A program made the position numbers and the translations under genes. Below are positions 62,664 to 64,000 of a stretch of 64,000 nucleotides of DNA, piece after piece (within the stretch, counting starts at the first letter, position 1; each line of letters opens with the position of its first letter). The stretch spans positions 68,499 to 132,498 of the forward strand of contig CAZLCS010000010.1 of the NCBI GenBank assembly GCA_964557955.1. Reading direction: 5' to 3'. Under the pieces are notes generated by a model. The model saw nothing but the letters and a program-made list of their open reading frames with translations. It made no database searches and had not been told where the DNA came from. This DNA comes from JALOOX01 sp964557955. Lineage in GTDB: Bacteria > Desulfobacterota > Syntrophobacteria > Syntrophobacterales > Syntrophobacteraceae.

Positions 62664-63704
62664 ATGGGGATGGATGCTGAATACTACCGGATCTTCAAGG
62701 AAATGAGCAGGACGATCAATTCAACCCTCTCCGTAGAGCAGCGTCTCAAGAAACTGGCTGAGGGCATGGTCAAGGCGCTCGGTGTCAAGGGATGTACGAT
62801 CCGGCTTATGGACGAGGCCCGCAGGACGCTTGAGCTGGCCGCATCCTGCGGTCTGAGCGGGGACTATTTCAGGAAGGGAGCGGTCCAGGCCGACCTGAGC
62901 GTTGCGGAAGCCATGGTGGGGCGTACGGTCGTCATCAGGGATGCTCGAACCGATCCCCGGATCCAGTACCCCGAGGCTGCGAGAAGGGAGGGTATCGTCT
63001 CCATCCTGTCGATCCCCATTATCGTGAGGGGAAGGGTCATAGGAGTACTGAAGCTGCATGCGACCGAGGAGAAGAATTTCACGCCGGAAGAGATCGAATT
63101 CGCCACATCTCTTGCGGAGCACGGAGCGCTCGCCGTCGACAACGCCCGACTGCTCGATCAGGCCATCAACGAGATCCAGTACCTCAAAGCCGTGACGGAA
63201 GTCGCGAAGGCCCTTTCCTCGACACTTGACGCTGAGAAGGTTCTGGAACTGATCGTCACCCGGGCGGTGCAGATCCTCAATGTGAAAGCGTGCTCCCTGC
63301 GTCTTCTGAACCCGGCGACCGGCCGGCTGGAGCTCACTTGCTCCCACGGCCTCAGCGCGGCGTATCTCGACAAGGGCCCGGTCGACAGGGACAGGAGCAT
63401 CGCGAACAGCATGGACGGAGAGGTGGTGTCGATCCTGGATGCGTCGACCGATACAAGACTTCAGTACCCGGAGCATGCCAGGCAGGAAGGCATCGCGTCC
63501 ATCCTCTCGGTTCCGGTGTTTCTGAAGGACAGAGTCATCGGTGTGCTGCGCCTCTATACCTCGTCGCCGCGCAAGTTCTCCGGGTCGGAAATCGAGCTTG
63601 CCCAATCCATGGCCGAATTCGGTGCACTGGCTCTCCAGAACGCCAGGCTCCACGAAAACGTTCGCGTGGATTGCCGGCCGGTCACGGAGCCTGCTTACGT
63701 TTAG
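62664..63704 (+). CDS. Double-GAF domain protein
   Basis: 346 residues from ATG 62664, with GGAGGAGG 8 bases upstream. Two homologous GAF domains (~15-165 and ~180-340), each with a conserved D(A)RTDPRIQYPEAARREGI / DASTDTRLQYPEHARQEGI block and SILS(I/V)P followed by GVL(K/R)L. No output domain, so it may sense a small ligand and act through partners. The duplicated blocks indicate internal duplication. Confidence 0.88.
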   Translation: MGMDAEYYRIFKEMSRTINSTLSVEQRLKKLAEGMVKALGVKGCTIRLMDEARRTLELAASCGLSGDYFRKGAVQADLSVAEAMVGRTVVIRDARTDPRIQYPEAARREGIVSILSIPIIVRGRVIGVLKLHATEEKNFTPEEIEFATSLAEHGALAVDNARLLDQAINEIQYLKAVTEVAKALSSTLDAEKVLELIVTRAVQILNVKACSLRLLNPATGRLELTCSHGLSAAYLDKGPVDRDRSIANSMDGEVVSILDASTDTRLQYPEHARQEGIASILSVPVFLKDRVIGVLRLYTSSPRKFSGSEIELAQSMAEFGALALQNARLHENVRVDCRPVTEPAYV

Positions 63705-63802
63705 CGGTGGCGGAGAGAAAGGATCACAGGATCCCGTTCATCGTTCGACCCCTCCCCTTTGGGAGTGGAGAGGGCCAAGGTCAAATCGGCCGACATGTGC
63801 CA

Positions 63803-63955
63803 AGTACACCTCCACAGAAAAAGATGTCCATTTCGCCGCTCGTCATGCCGGCAATCTTTACCATGGAAATAGATTTCCATGCATGGGGGTGAGCGCCGCA
63901 AATGCTCATGGCCGTTAAGCCGGCATCCAGCTTTTTTGTGGATTTCGGCCAAACA
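63803..63955 (-). repeat. MITE-like dispersed repeat, copy 4 (inverted, truncated)
   Basis: Opposite orientation to copies 1-3. Left end GTACACCTCC is intact, the right end stops after GGATTTCGGCC. Its hairpin loop is split by a 57-bp segment (63859-63915). Confidence 0.82.
63859..63915. mobile_element. Small insertion nested in MITE copy 4
   Basis: Compared with copy 3 the extra segment is 57 bp including one repeat of a flanking TTA/TA. It contains the hairpin ATGGAAAT/ATTTCCAT and starts CCATG, ends CATGG(CCG). No coding capacity; probably a second miniature element. Confidence 0.6.
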
Positions 63956-64000
63956 AGTCATGAAGCGCCCTGCTCTTCGCTCCCGATGATGAAAATGTGC

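Overview
The window looks like chromosome from a GC-rich, Gram-negative, anaerobic deltaproteobacterium (Desulfobacterota), possibly of the Syntrophobacter/sulfate-reducer type. This rests on the wealth of sensor kinases and sigma-54 signals, a Cys/Trp-rich insert in a HAMP linker, a UspA-TauE-lipoprotein cluster of the kind I associate with sulfate reducers, and an Mrp antiporter module. The genus is inference. I saw no rRNA, tRNA, CRISPR array, phage or transposase gene.

Layout. 1-5.3 kb (minus): an eight-gene Mrp cation/proton antiporter operon, cut by the window edge. 6-21.7 kb (minus): a signalling block with a PAS kinase, the ExeA/GspB pair of type II secretion, and two groups that pair solute-binding proteins with sensor kinases (PhnD-like + kinase; two LivJ-like proteins + hybrid kinase + response regulator), then an NtrC-type sigma-54 activator. 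21.8-29.1 kb (plus): the divergent kinase of that activator, a lone receiver protein, UspA, and a TauE/SafE exporter with small membrane proteins and a lipoprotein. 29.7-41.4 kb: a J-domain protein, a membrane hybrid kinase, the 5-oxoprolinase operon pxpB-pxpC-ycsI-type-pxpA, and a LysM/FecR protein followed by a CHASE2 hybrid kinase. 42.2-50.5 kb: a PrkA-DUF444-SpoVR-PrkA2 stress-kinase operon and a convergent receiver protein. 50.8-64 kb: a FliK-like/FlhB-C-terminal pair, two phosphotransferases, an iron-sulfur flavoprotein, TrkH/TrkA, a glutaredoxin-thioredoxin reductase fusion, a kinase-HAD-lipoprotein operon, a decayed MazF toxin gene, a small clan-CD-like (DUF4347-like) protein and a double-GAF protein.

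How it may work together. Two near-perfect sigma-54 promoters lie before uspA (25146-25160) and the prkA operon (42224-42238), and a weaker one before the lone receiver gene (24489). A 20-bp motif, identical at 17 of 20 positions, occurs just before the kinase gene (21806) and upstream of the uspA promoter (25031). I infer that the kinase/NtrC pair at 20.3-24.1 kb controls the uspA-tauE cluster and perhaps the prkA operon. Between the prkA promoter and prkA lie an 18-codon ORF with a perfect ribosome-binding site and a strong intrinsic terminator, an arrangement suggesting attenuation or a separate small RNA.

Mobile and repetitive DNA: four copies of a ~150-bp MITE-like element, one sitting inside another repeat and one carrying a nested insertion; a second dispersed palindrome family; and heptamer tandem arrays (GTTTCNN-type) in several intergenic gaps.
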